A stretch of 5,587 nucleotides of DNA from Methanomicrobiales archaeon. GTDB taxonomy: Archaea > Halobacteriota > Methanomicrobia > Methanomicrobiales > Methanospirillaceae. Under the pieces are notes generated by a model. That model made no database searches, had not been told where the DNA came from, and saw only the letters and a program-made list of their open reading frames with translations. The stretch covers positions 1-5,587 of the forward strand of contig JAAYPD010000067.1 of NCBI GenBank assembly GCA_012520015.1, in the 5' to 3' direction. A program made the position numbers and the translations under genes. Positions within the stretch are counted from its first letter, which is position 1, and each line of letters starts with the position of its first letter. Below, one piece after another: positions 1 to 5,587 of the stretch.

Positions 1-500
1 TCAATGGTATTCTTTGCCCCATGTGCAAGAGCAACCGATACCAGCATGGTCTCTTCACCACAACCGGAACGTTTGCCATCATGGAGAACCTCGCTTATCT
101 GATGATCAATCTCAAGTTCCTTCTCTTCCAGTTTTCTGGCAAGTTCATCACGCTCATGAATCATCTGCCTTAGCTTTTGCAAAGATATGAGGAGACGCTG
201 TTCACCAGAGAGGATGACCGGGATCAGATCATGGCTCTGGGCATCCAGATGTACCTGGATACTGATGTCATGCTCAAGGTAGTAATACTTTCTTCTCCTG
301 GCATCATTTCGAAATCCCAGAATACGTGCATCCTCAAGCATCTGGAGATGATCAATAACGGCTTTAGGGGATATCGTCAGCCGCTCTGAGATCTCCGTTA
401 CAAAACAGGGCTTTTCCCGAAGAAGTTCGATAATCCTTCTTCGATTACGATTTCCAAGAATATCAAGTAGTCGGGACAGCTCTGCCTGTTCCAGCGTCAC
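1..500 (-). CDS. Winged-helix transcriptional regulator, ArsR-like (COG1777 type), partial
   Basis: An open frame of 166 codons runs from a GTG at 500 off the left edge without a stop, so the C-terminus is missing. Residues about 8-85 read as a winged helix-turn-helix: LLDILGNRNRRRIIELL is the typical first helix, FVTEISERLTISPKAVIDHL the HTH with its recognition helix, and RNDARRRKYYYLEHD the wing. Residues about 105-140 are rich in charged and Leu residues (LQKLRQMIHERDELARKLEE) and probably form a coiled coil for dimerisation. This pattern matches archaeal predicted regulators of the COG1777/ArsR-like group, which have no agreed target. No metal-binding Cys cluster is visible in the part seen. 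The GTG is the only standard start before an in-frame TAA at 530-528. No Shine-Dalgarno sequence precedes it, and a TATA-like box about 27 bases upstream suggests a leaderless message. It lies 30 bp downstream of guaB on the same strand. The fold is confident; target and ligand are unknown. Confidence 0.88.
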   Translation of the reverse strand, partial: MTLEQAELSRLLDILGNRNRRRIIELLREKPCFVTEISERLTISPKAVIDHLQMLEDARILGFRNDARRRKYYYLEHDISIQVHLDAQSHDLIPVILSGEQRLLISLQKLRQMIHERDELARKLEEKELEIDHQISEVLHDGKRSGCGEETMLVSVALAHGAKNTI

Positions 501-517
501 TAACTCTATGTTAGTGA
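497..517. promoter_or_regulatory. Inverted repeat, putative operator of the regulator gene
   Basis: Perfect 8-bp arms, TCACTAAC and GTTAGTGA, flank a 5-bp spacer (plus strand TCTAT). The repeat covers the GTG start codon of the minus-strand regulator and lies about 10-30 bp downstream of its TATA-like box, where bound protein would block initiation by archaeal RNA polymerase. A dimeric winged-helix protein would be expected to bind such a symmetric site, so autorepression is a reasonable inference. An RNA hairpin at the start of the message is the alternative. The symmetry is seen directly; the function is inferred. Confidence 0.55.
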
Positions 518-523
518 GTGGTA

Positions 524-533
524 GTATTTATTA
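524..533 (-). promoter_or_regulatory. TATA-like box for the regulator gene
   Basis: On the minus strand this reads TAATAAATAC, an AT-rich element resembling archaeal box A, centred about 27-28 bases upstream of the GTG at 500. That spacing fits a transcript beginning at or near the start codon. The element overlaps the stop codon of guaB (TAA at 533-531), so the regulator may be transcribed both from here and by read-through from guaB. Inference from position and composition only. Confidence 0.45.
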
Positions 534-1991
534 GATTCGGTAATTGGGAGCTTCATCGGTGATGGTAATATTGTGAGGATGACTTTCATGATAACCTGCC
601 TGGGTGATCTTTATAAACCGGGTTTTTTCATGCATCTCCCTGATATCATGCGCTCCGGTATATCCCATCGCAGACTTAAGTCCTCCAATTATCTGGTAAA
701 TAACATCGGCAACAGGACCAACATATGGAGTGACCCCCTCCACACCTTCAGGAACAAATTTAGTCTTTCCAATATCCTTTTTCTGGAAGTACCTGTCAGA
801 TGATACGCCCGAGCTCATCACACCAAGTGAACCCATACCCCGGTATTGCTTATGTTTCCTGCTCTGGATTGTTACTATCTGTCCTGGGGACTCGTCTGTT
901 CCTGCAAAAAGGTTGCCCATCATGACAGAGTCTGCACCTGCTGCAATAGCCTTTGCCACATCCCCTGAGAACCTTATTCCACCGTCTGCGATGACCGGGA
1001 CATCGGCATCCTTTGCAACCTCGGCGACCGAGGCAATTGCCGTAACCTGGGGAACACCAACACCGGCAACCACTCTTGTTGTGCAGATGGAGCCCGGACC
1101 AATCCCGACTTTTAGGCCATCCACGCTATCAATAAGTGCATTTGCCGCCTCTTTTGTTGCAATATTGCCGGCAACAACATCCACGGGGACGCTCCCCTTA
1201 ATATCCCTGACACTTTTCACAACATTCAGGTTATGACCGTGGGCACAGTCAACGACGATGGCATCAACTCCTGCTTCGACGAGTAGCATTGCCCGGTCAT
1301 GATCAAAAGGTCCAACCGCTGCTGCAACGCGCAGGTTGCCATAATTGGCCCTTATTGCATTGGGAAACTGGCGCTTTTCAAGGAGATCCTGCATAGAGAT
1401 GATACCGGTAAGTCTTCCTTTGCCATCTACAACAGGAAGTCTCTCAACTTTCCTTGAGTACATCAGGTCAAATGCATCATCTACAGATATCCCTTCGTCA
1501 GCAACGATCGGTTCATGAGTCATGATCGATTTGACCGGTTTATTCCCCATTCTGATAACCATGGCACGAAGATCGCGCTTGCTCACGATACCAATTACCT
1601 TGTCATCTTCCACAACCGGGACACCACCGATCCCATGAGCGGTCATCATCCGATCAACATCAGCGATGAGGGAGTCAGGTGTAACAGTCAGAACTTCACG
1701 CTCAATTATTTCAGACTCATGCTTGACTTTACTGACCTCTTCCGCCTCTTCTTCAGGAGACATATTCCGGTGTATGACCGTTATCCCTCCGGCACGTGCA
1801 AGCGCAACAGCCATTGAGGCAGTGCTGACAGTATCCATAGCTGCACTGACCAATGGAATATTCAACGGTATATTCCGTGAAAAACGGGTGGTGACATCTG
1901 CCTGATCAGGTTCCACGTCTGAAGCGGCCGGGATGAGCAGGATGTCATCAAAGGTAAGTCCGGTTTCTGCCTGTAATTTCTCGATATACAT
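531..1991 (-). CDS. guaB: Inosine-5'-monophosphate dehydrogenase
   Basis: This cytosolic enzyme oxidises IMP to XMP with NAD+, the committed step from IMP to GMP. The 486-residue length is standard for the family. The N-terminus (LTFDDILLIPAASDVEP) and PLVSAAMDTV form the start of the TIM barrel. Two CBS domains are inserted at about 97-152 and 158-207, where they usually bind regulatory nucleotides. The catalytic loop GIGPGSICTTR places the nucleophile at Cys303, and VDCAHGH contains the Asp248 expected to contact NAD. DGGIRFSGDVAKAIAAGAD and MMGNLFAGTDE form the IMP phosphate site, and the flap SSDRYFQ holds the Arg400-Tyr401 pair that activates water. No key residue is missing. The ATG at 1991 was chosen because MYIEKLQAETGLTFDD matches the family start; the frame is open to an ATG at 2063, but the added residues look like mfnB read in another frame. 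The start follows the mfnB stop by two bases without a good ribosome site, which suggests translational coupling. Confidence 0.98.
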   Translation of the reverse strand: MYIEKLQAETGLTFDDILLIPAASDVEPDQADVTTRFSRNIPLNIPLVSAAMDTVSTASMAVALARAGGITVIHRNMSPEEEAEEVSKVKHESEIIEREVLTVTPDSLIADVDRMMTAHGIGGVPVVEDDKVIGIVSKRDLRAMVIRMGNKPVKSIMTHEPIVADEGISVDDAFDLMYSRKVERLPVVDGKGRLTGIISMQDLLEKRQFPNAIRANYGNLRVAAAVGPFDHDRAMLLVEAGVDAIVVDCAHGHNLNVVKSVRDIKGSVPVDVVAGNIATKEAANALIDSVDGLKVGIGPGSICTTRVVAGVGVPQVTAIASVAEVAKDADVPVIADGGIRFSGDVAKAIAAGADSVMMGNLFAGTDESPGQIVTIQSRKHKQYRGMGSLGVMSSGVSSDRYFQKKDIGKTKFVPEGVEGVTPYVGPVADVIYQIIGGLKSAMGYTGAHDIREMHEKTRFIKITQAGYHESHPHNITITDEAPNYRI

Positions 1992-1993
1992 TT

Positions 1994-2680
1994 TTAATGA
2001 ACCATACTGACTGCCTTTAAAACAAGTTCTTCCTGTACCATTGCCCTGCGGTCTCCACCACAAACCATACCCCTCACCCCGATGATATCAGGGTTTATCT
2101 GCTTTAGTATCCCGATATCTTCAAACTTTAATGATCCGGCAAGAGCTGTTTTTATCCCAAGTTTCTGATTTAATGCTGTAAAATCACATAGACAATTTTC
2201 ATCCATGAATTCAAAGGTGGATTTTCCATCCTTGATTCCGGTGTCAACCATCGAGATATCGGCTCCTGCTTTTTTTGCAAGGGGTGCCATATCAAAGGGT
2301 GAGATGGTGTCAAGGCGTTCCCAGTCGGAATATGCTGCAATAACAACAGATTTTTCCGGATAGGTCTCCTTCACTGCACGCGTGACGGATTTTATAAGAG
2401 TCTCCGCTTCTTCAATCCCGTCAAACATCAGCCCGACCTTAATAAAGTCTGCTCCGGCTGCTGCAGCTCCGAGGGCAGTAAGGGCTGCTCCTCCTGGTTT
2501 ATAATCAAAATCTCCTATAGCTGCACTCACAGGTTTATGGGACAGTTCTTTTATTGCCCTGATTATCCAGGGAAAAGAGGCTCCAAGAGATCCTTCTTCT
2601 GGGCGTTTCACATCAACAATATCAGCAGAAAGTGCTTTTTTTGCTTCTTCTAATGTTGCTGGGCTGACAAGCAACTGCAT
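1994..2680 (-). CDS. mfnB: (5-formylfuran-3-yl)methyl phosphate synthase (4-HFC-P synthase), methanofuran biosynthesis
   Basis: MfnB condenses two molecules of glyceraldehyde 3-phosphate into 4-(hydroxymethyl)-2-furancarboxaldehyde phosphate, the furan precursor of methanofuran, the coenzyme that first takes up CO2 in methanogenesis. The 228-residue protein is close in length to Methanocaldococcus jannaschii MJ1099 (about 235) and follows it motif by motif: MQLLVSP, DIVDVKRPEEGSLGASFPW, YKPGGAALTALGAAAAGADF, IKVGL, MVDTGIKDGK, KTALAGSLK and DIIGVRGMVCGGDR. As I recall the MJ1099 work, its active-site residues are Lys27, Lys85, Asp151 and Lys155; here Lys25, Lys81, Asp146 and Lys150 occupy the matching motifs, so activity is expected. 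The ATG at 2680 was chosen because MQLLVSP is the family N-terminus. The frame is open to 2815, but that extension would overlap the divergent gene and resembles no MfnB. It is first in an operon with guaB, its stop lying two bases before the guaB start. No ribosome site is visible, so its message may be leaderless. Confidence 0.95.
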   Translation of the reverse strand: MQLLVSPATLEEAKKALSADIVDVKRPEEGSLGASFPWIIRAIKELSHKPVSAAIGDFDYKPGGAALTALGAAAAGADFIKVGLMFDGIEEAETLIKSVTRAVKETYPEKSVVIAAYSDWERLDTISPFDMAPLAKKAGADISMVDTGIKDGKSTFEFMDENCLCDFTALNQKLGIKTALAGSLKFEDIGILKQINPDIIGVRGMVCGGDRRAMVQEELVLKAVSMVH

Positions 2681-2697
2681 ACATTTTATGGAACCGG

Positions 2698-2707
2698 TAT
2701 CTAAATA
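2698..2707. promoter_or_regulatory. Shared TATA-like element of the divergent promoter (mfnB / hisA-like)
   Basis: The 44-bp gap between the divergent start codons (2681-2724) has TATCTAAATA at its exact centre. On the minus strand it reads TATTTAGATA, agreeing with itself at 8 of 10 positions. Each direction therefore sees a box-A-like element centred about 22-23 bases before the ATG, the minus strand containing TTTAGATA (7 of 8 to TTTAWATA). This would give leaderless or nearly leaderless messages both ways, although the spacing is at the short end for archaea. Weaker AT-rich alternatives lie about 40 bases from each ATG (ATTTTATG near 2683-2690 for plus; CATATTA near 2721-2727 for minus). 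Confidence 0.5.
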
Positions 2708-2724
2708 GTGATTACGTTTGTAAT

Positions 2725-3405
2725 ATGGACCTATATCTTGCCACAGACCTGAAATCTGGTCAGGTAGTTCATGGAAAGAGCGGCATGAGGGATTATTATG
2801 TTCCTGTGAACTCAATGCACGCAGACACGACTGAGCCTGCCGGGTTTATTGAACAGATTAGACCCAGGTTTTTATACATAGCAGATCTTGACAGAATCTG
2901 TAAAACAGGGGATCATGATGCTATTATTACTGTTCTTGCACAAAAAACAGAACGCATACTATTAGACCGTGGCTGCCGTGGGCCGGATGACATGCTGTAT
3001 ATCGACAAAGTCAGCAATATTGTCGGGACAGAAACCGCCGCAGATACCCTGGAACAGTTCACCGGCGGCGTCCTTTCTGTGGATATGAAAAATGGCCTGG
3101 TGATTCCATGGAATACCGACCCGGTCCTTTTTCTCTCGTCCTGTAAGAGGTACAGGTTTGAAACCATAATCCTCCTTGACATCGGAGGTGTTGGAACCGG
3201 GCACGGTCTGAATAAAGAAAGACTTATTGAATTCAGATCAGCATATGCCGGGCCGCTTCTCTGGGGCGGCGGTGTATCATCTGAGGCAGACCTGGCTTTA
3301 CTGGACAATGCCGGATTTGACGGGGCGATCATCGCAACCGCCGTTCATAACGGTAATATACCGGTTGAGTACATCAGGAGAGGGACATTCTGCTCGTCAC
3401 AATAG
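2725..3405 (+). CDS. HisA/HisF-related TIM-barrel protein of unknown function (COG1411 / TIGR00734 type)
   Basis: The 226-residue protein resembles HisA (ProFAR isomerase) but belongs to the archaeal HisA/HisF-related group with no assigned reaction. It keeps the two-fold half-barrel layout: ATDLKSGQVVHG with Asp8 at the end of strand 1, and LSVDMKNGLVIP with Asp120 at strand 5, the positions of the two catalytic acidic residues of true HisA. Two phosphate-binding loops are visible near the C-terminus, WGGGVSSEADLALL (about 180-193) and GFDGAIIATAVHNG (about 197-210). LLDIGGVGTGHGLN replaces the strand-6 motif of HisA. A phosphosugar or phosphorylated aldehyde substrate is therefore likely, but no specific activity can be named. 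The ATG at 2725 gives the expected strand-1 start. There is no strong ribosome site, only a GTGAT at 2708-2712 that is rather far upstream. It diverges from mfnB and overlaps tmk by 16 bases. No other histidine-pathway gene is nearby, which argues against it being the pathway HisA. Confidence 0.87.
   Translation: MDLYLATDLKSGQVVHGKSGMRDYYVPVNSMHADTTEPAGFIEQIRPRFLYIADLDRICKTGDHDAIITVLAQKTERILLDRGCRGPDDMLYIDKVSNIVGTETAADTLEQFTGGVLSVDMKNGLVIPWNTDPVLFLSSCKRYRFETIILLDIGGVGTGHGLNKERLIEFRSAYAGPLLWGGGVSSEADLALLDNAGFDGAIIATAVHNGNIPVEYIRRGTFCSSQ
3376..3384 (+). promoter_or_regulatory. Ribosome binding site that fixes the tmk start
   Basis: AGGAGAGGG lies inside the end of the hisA-like gene. The AGGAG core ends 9 bases before a CTG at 3390 and 6 bases before an ATT at 3387. 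It is the clearest Shine-Dalgarno sequence in the window. It supports a tmk start here although no ATG, GTG or TTG is in frame between the preceding stop (3366-3368) and the P-loop. Confidence 0.65.
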
Positions 3406-4016
3406 AAGGCATTGACGGGAGTGGAAAGTCAACACTTCACAAAGCCCTTGGACCCTGCCTTTCAGACCTTGACCCGGTTATCACCTGTGAACCTGGCTCG
3501 ACATGGATCGGGGAGGCAGTCGGGCGTGCCATCAGGGAACAGTCTGATCCCATAGCTGAGGCCCTTCTTTTTGTTGCTGACCATGCAGCCCATCTGAGAG
3601 AAGTTGTAAGACCTGCCCTTGCAGAAAACCGCCTTGTAATTTCTGACAGGTATATTGACAGCAGGTTTGTCTATCAGCAGGTCACCCTGGACGGCATAAT
3701 CCCTGAGCCCCTTTCCTGGCTGCGTTCTGTCCACGATGGATGGACCATCATGCCTGACCTTACCATCCTGCTTGCAGTTCCGGTCTCTGTAGCCCTTGAA
3801 CGGACAGGCAGGAGAGAGAACGGGGAACACTTTGAACAGGAAGATGTACTGGCAAGGGTTCATGAATATTATATGCAGCTGGTGGAGGAGGATAAGACCC
3901 GTTTTCTCATCCTGGACGGGACATTACCTTTTGAGCATATTCTCAAGGTTGCAGCCGGGGCGATCAGGCATCGGCATGAAGAACTGAAAAAGAAGAGAAC
4001 CCACCGGAAAAAATAA
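3390..4016 (+). CDS. tmk: Thymidylate kinase (dTMP kinase), apparent non-AUG start
   Basis: The enzyme phosphorylates dTMP to dTDP with ATP, needed for dTTP and DNA synthesis. Read from CTG at 3390 the product has 208 residues, normal for the family. The P-loop GIDGSGKST lies at 7-15 and is followed by TCEPGSTWIGEAV (32-44). DRYIDSRFVYQ at 86-96 holds the DR[YF] nucleotide motif, PDLTILLAVP the next strand, and RTGRRENGEHFEQE (138-151) the lid. The frame is open only from 3369 and its possible starts are CTG (3390) or ATT (3387). CTG yields M-LVTIEGIDGSGKST, which matches the usual tmk N-terminus almost exactly, and AGGAG lies 9 bases upstream. A sequencing error in the start codon is possible, but no domain is missing and no frameshift is needed. 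The gene overlaps the hisA-like gene by 16 bases, so translation is probably coupled. Arg of the common TREPGGT motif is Cys33 here. The tail (about 193-208) is strongly basic. Confidence 0.93.
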   Translation: MLVTIEGIDGSGKSTLHKALGPCLSDLDPVITCEPGSTWIGEAVGRAIREQSDPIAEALLFVADHAAHLREVVRPALAENRLVISDRYIDSRFVYQQVTLDGIIPEPLSWLRSVHDGWTIMPDLTILLAVPVSVALERTGRRENGEHFEQEDVLARVHEYYMQLVEEDKTRFLILDGTLPFEHILKVAAGAIRHRHEELKKKRTHRKK

Positions 4017-4020
4017 AAAC
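4008..4020 (-). terminator. T-rich terminator for valS
   Basis: On the minus strand, about 29-41 bases past the valS stop, the sequence reads GTTTTTATTTTTT, with no hairpin upstream. Archaeal RNA polymerase commonly terminates at such T-rich tracts. The tract lies opposite the last lysine codons and stop of convergent tmk. No comparable T-rich tract follows tmk on the plus strand within the gap. Confidence 0.55.
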
Positions 4021-4048
4021 AGTTAACTGGAGGGTGAGGACCGGGTGA

Positions 4049-5587
4049 TTACTTGCTTATCGTAATTACCAGGCTGTCACTTACCGGAACCAGGTCAACA
4101 CTTGCCCCTGCAACGGTATAGGAGAGCTCTGGAAGGATAGATCCATCCGGGACAGTGATCTCCTCCCCATCGACGGTTACCATTGACGGGATATTAATGA
4201 GACTCTCTTTTGGTAAAGCCTCAACCGCCTTCATAAATCCTCTTGCCTTCCCCCGGAGTGCAGGGCCTATGATACCCATGTCAAACTTGACACCGCTTAC
4301 TACCTGCATCAGTTCAGGCATCCCTGTCTTCCAGATAAGGGTGCAGTTTGTCGCAAGACCGGCATCTCCTGCATCATTAACAGGAACCGGTGTATAAACA
4401 GTAACCTCACCAAGCGGTGCATTGAGGGCAAGCCCCTTGTCATGCTTGTACCTTCTTATCTCTGATATAACCTTCACCAGTATCTCACCAGTTAATGCAG
4501 CCTCTTCATCCTCGAAAGAGAATGATACCCAGGGTTCATGGTGAACAGAGCCCTCTTCCATGAAAGACCAGACTTCTTCTGCAAAGTACGGGGTATATGG
4601 CGCCAGCATCCGGCAGATGGCATTAAGGGATGTCCGGATTGCAATACATGCCCCGTCACGTTCTGCAGAATCAGAGTAAAGCCTGCCTTTTACGATCTCA
4701 ATATAATTATCTGCAAGAACATCCCAGACAAATTCACGGATTGCTTTAAGGCCCCTGTCAAACTGGTACGCTTCAAGGGCATCTGAAACCTCCCTGACGG
4801 TAAGTGCCAATCTTGTAAGAAGCCACCTGTCTGCAAGAGCGGTAACCTTCGCATCAGCACTGTACTGGGCACGACTAAGCTGCATCAGGGCAAACCTTGA
4901 TATGTTCCACATCTTGGTCAGGAACCGGTTTGCTGCAACCACGTCATTCCAGTTAAACTGAATATCAGACCCGGTCGCTGCACCAAGGGCAGCCCACTGA
5001 CGAAGGGAGTCTGCACCGTACTGCTCAAGGATCTCTTCAGGGACAGTCACATTGCCCCTGCTCTTGCTCATCTTAAACCCGTCTTCTCCAAGCACCATAC
5101 CATTTACCAGGATCTGTTCCCATGGTCTGCCACCGGTGAGGGAGACTGCCCGGAGTATCGTGTAAAATGCCCATGTTCTGATGATGTCATGCCCCTGTGG
5201 CCTTATCTGTGCAGGGAAAAGTGGTGGCACTCTCTCCTTTCCTTCCCAGCCAGTTACATGCATCACAGATATGGATGAATCCATCCATGTATCAAGGACA
5301 TCAGTCTCAGGAACAAACTTAGAGCTGCCACATTTTGGACAGGGACGTTTTGGTACATCCACCGTCGGATCAACAGGGAGCTCATCTTCCTCTGGCAGGA
5401 TAACCTCTCCACAATCCCTGCATAACCAGACAGGTATCGGTGTTGCAAAGATTCTCTGCCTTGAGATGCACCAGTCCCACTCCATCTGTGTAATCCAGTT
5501 CTCCATCCGAAGGAACATGTGTTCAGGATACCACCTGACCTCTTTTGCTGCTTTTAATGCTGCTTTATGTGGTATTCTAACAAACCA
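4049..5587 (-). CDS. valS: Valyl-tRNA synthetase, C-terminal part (5' end beyond the window)
   Basis: The enzyme charges tRNA-Val with valine in the cytosol. The window holds the last 512 residues; the frame is open to the right edge (first visible residues WFVRIPHK), and about 350 N-terminal residues with the HIGH motif and most of the editing domain lie outside. WYPEHM, then ENWITQMEWDWCISRQRIF, PIPVW, is the typical ValRS segment after the editing domain. Cys pairs CRDCG and CPKCG (visible residues 56/59 and 83/86) look like a zinc-binding insertion. DTWMDSSIS, RPQGHDIIRTWAFYTILRA and VNGMVLGEDGFKMSKSRGN follow, with the ATP-binding KMSKS at visible residues 172-176. GADSLRQWAALGAATGSDIQFNW and the helical anticodon-binding domain complete it. 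An internal ATG at 5518 is not the real start, since the 23 codons before it are also ValRS-like. It converges on tmk with a 32-bp gap. There is no sign of decay. Confidence 0.97.
   Translation of the reverse strand, partial: WFVRIPHKAALKAAKEVRWYPEHMFLRMENWITQMEWDWCISRQRIFATPIPVWLCRDCGEVILPEEDELPVDPTVDVPKRPCPKCGSSKFVPETDVLDTWMDSSISVMHVTGWEGKERVPPLFPAQIRPQGHDIIRTWAFYTILRAVSLTGGRPWEQILVNGMVLGEDGFKMSKSRGNVTVPEEILEQYGADSLRQWAALGAATGSDIQFNWNDVVAANRFLTKMWNISRFALMQLSRAQYSADAKVTALADRWLLTRLALTVREVSDALEAYQFDRGLKAIREFVWDVLADNYIEIVKGRLYSDSAERDGACIAIRTSLNAICRMLAPYTPYFAEEVWSFMEEGSVHHEPWVSFSFEDEEAALTGEILVKVISEIRRYKHDKGLALNAPLGEVTVYTPVPVNDAGDAGLATNCTLIWKTGMPELMQVVSGVKFDMGIIGPALRGKARGFMKAVEALPKESLINIPSMVTVDGEEITVPDGSILPELSYTVAGASVDLVPVSDSLVITISK

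Noticed and set aside
177..389. Plus-strand open frame of 70 codons at the left end
   Set aside because: It is antisense to the winged-helix regulator, whose frame is clearly coding across the whole region.
573..1236. Plus-strand open frames of 76 and 168 codons opposite guaB
   Set aside because: They lie wholly antisense to a complete, motif-perfect IMP dehydrogenase and show no recognisable protein features.
1854..1878. Small repeat and inverted repeat (GGAATA / TATTCC) inside guaB
   Set aside because: It encodes the NIPLNIPLV segment, a normal IMP dehydrogenase sequence, so codon repetition explains it.
1992..2063. N-terminal extension of guaB to an ATG at 2063
   Set aside because: The added residues (MWWRPQGNGTGRT...) do not resemble any IMP dehydrogenase and overlap the conserved C-terminus of mfnB; the ATG at 1991 gives the family start.
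2681..2815. N-terminal extension of mfnB to an ATG at 2815
   Set aside because: It would cover the divergent promoter and the start of the hisA-like gene, and the family begins at MQLLVSP.
3750..4016. Separate 88-codon gene starting at an ATG at 3750
   Set aside because: It is the C-terminal part of thymidylate kinase in the same frame, which continues upstream through the P-loop without a stop.
4020..4029. Perfect 10-bp palindrome CAGTTAACTG in the tmk-valS gap
   Set aside because: It is too short and has no loop, so it cannot form a useful hairpin, and a palindrome of this length can occur by chance.
1..5587. CRISPR arrays, insertion sequences, tRNA or rRNA genes, defence cassettes
   Set aside because: No regularly spaced repeats, transposase motifs or RNA gene signatures were seen; nearly all of the window is accounted for by housekeeping genes.

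Overview
This window looks like core chromosome of a methanogenic euryarchaeon, most likely of the order Methanomicrobiales. The order-level placement is inferred from protein style and moderate base composition, not from a marker gene. The best evidence for a methanogen is a methanofuran-biosynthesis enzyme (MfnB). It sits beside an archaeal HisA/HisF-related protein, a COG1777-type archaeal winged-helix regulator and an archaeal-style valyl-tRNA synthetase. I see no mobile element, CRISPR array, tRNA or rRNA. The window is densely coding and its longest gap between genes is 44 bp.

Layout, left to right. Positions 1-500 (minus) hold the N-terminal part of a winged-helix regulator that runs off the left edge. 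Its GTG start lies inside an 8+8 bp inverted repeat, with a TATA-like box just upstream, which suggests a self-regulated gene. Positions 531-1991 (minus) encode a complete IMP dehydrogenase (guaB). Positions 1994-2680 (minus) encode mfnB, which ends two bases before guaB starts, so the two form a tight operon. A 44-bp divergent gap follows, with one quasi-palindromic TATA-like element exactly in its middle. Positions 2725-3405 (plus) encode a HisA/HisF-related TIM-barrel protein of unknown function. It overlaps thymidylate kinase (tmk, 3390-4016, plus), which appears to begin at a non-AUG codon. After a 32-bp convergent gap comes the C-terminal part of valyl-tRNA synthetase (valS, 4049-5587, minus), which runs off the right edge.

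The genes join nucleotide supply (guaB for GMP, tmk for dTTP), one-carbon coenzyme synthesis (mfnB for methanofuran) and translation (valS). The mfnB-guaB and hisA-like-tmk pairs diverge from a very short shared control region, so they may be co-expressed. No clearly novel multi-gene system is visible. The points most worth following are the symmetric divergent promoter, the uncharacterised HisA-like protein paired with mfnB, the non-canonical tmk start, and the operator-like repeat at the regulator start.
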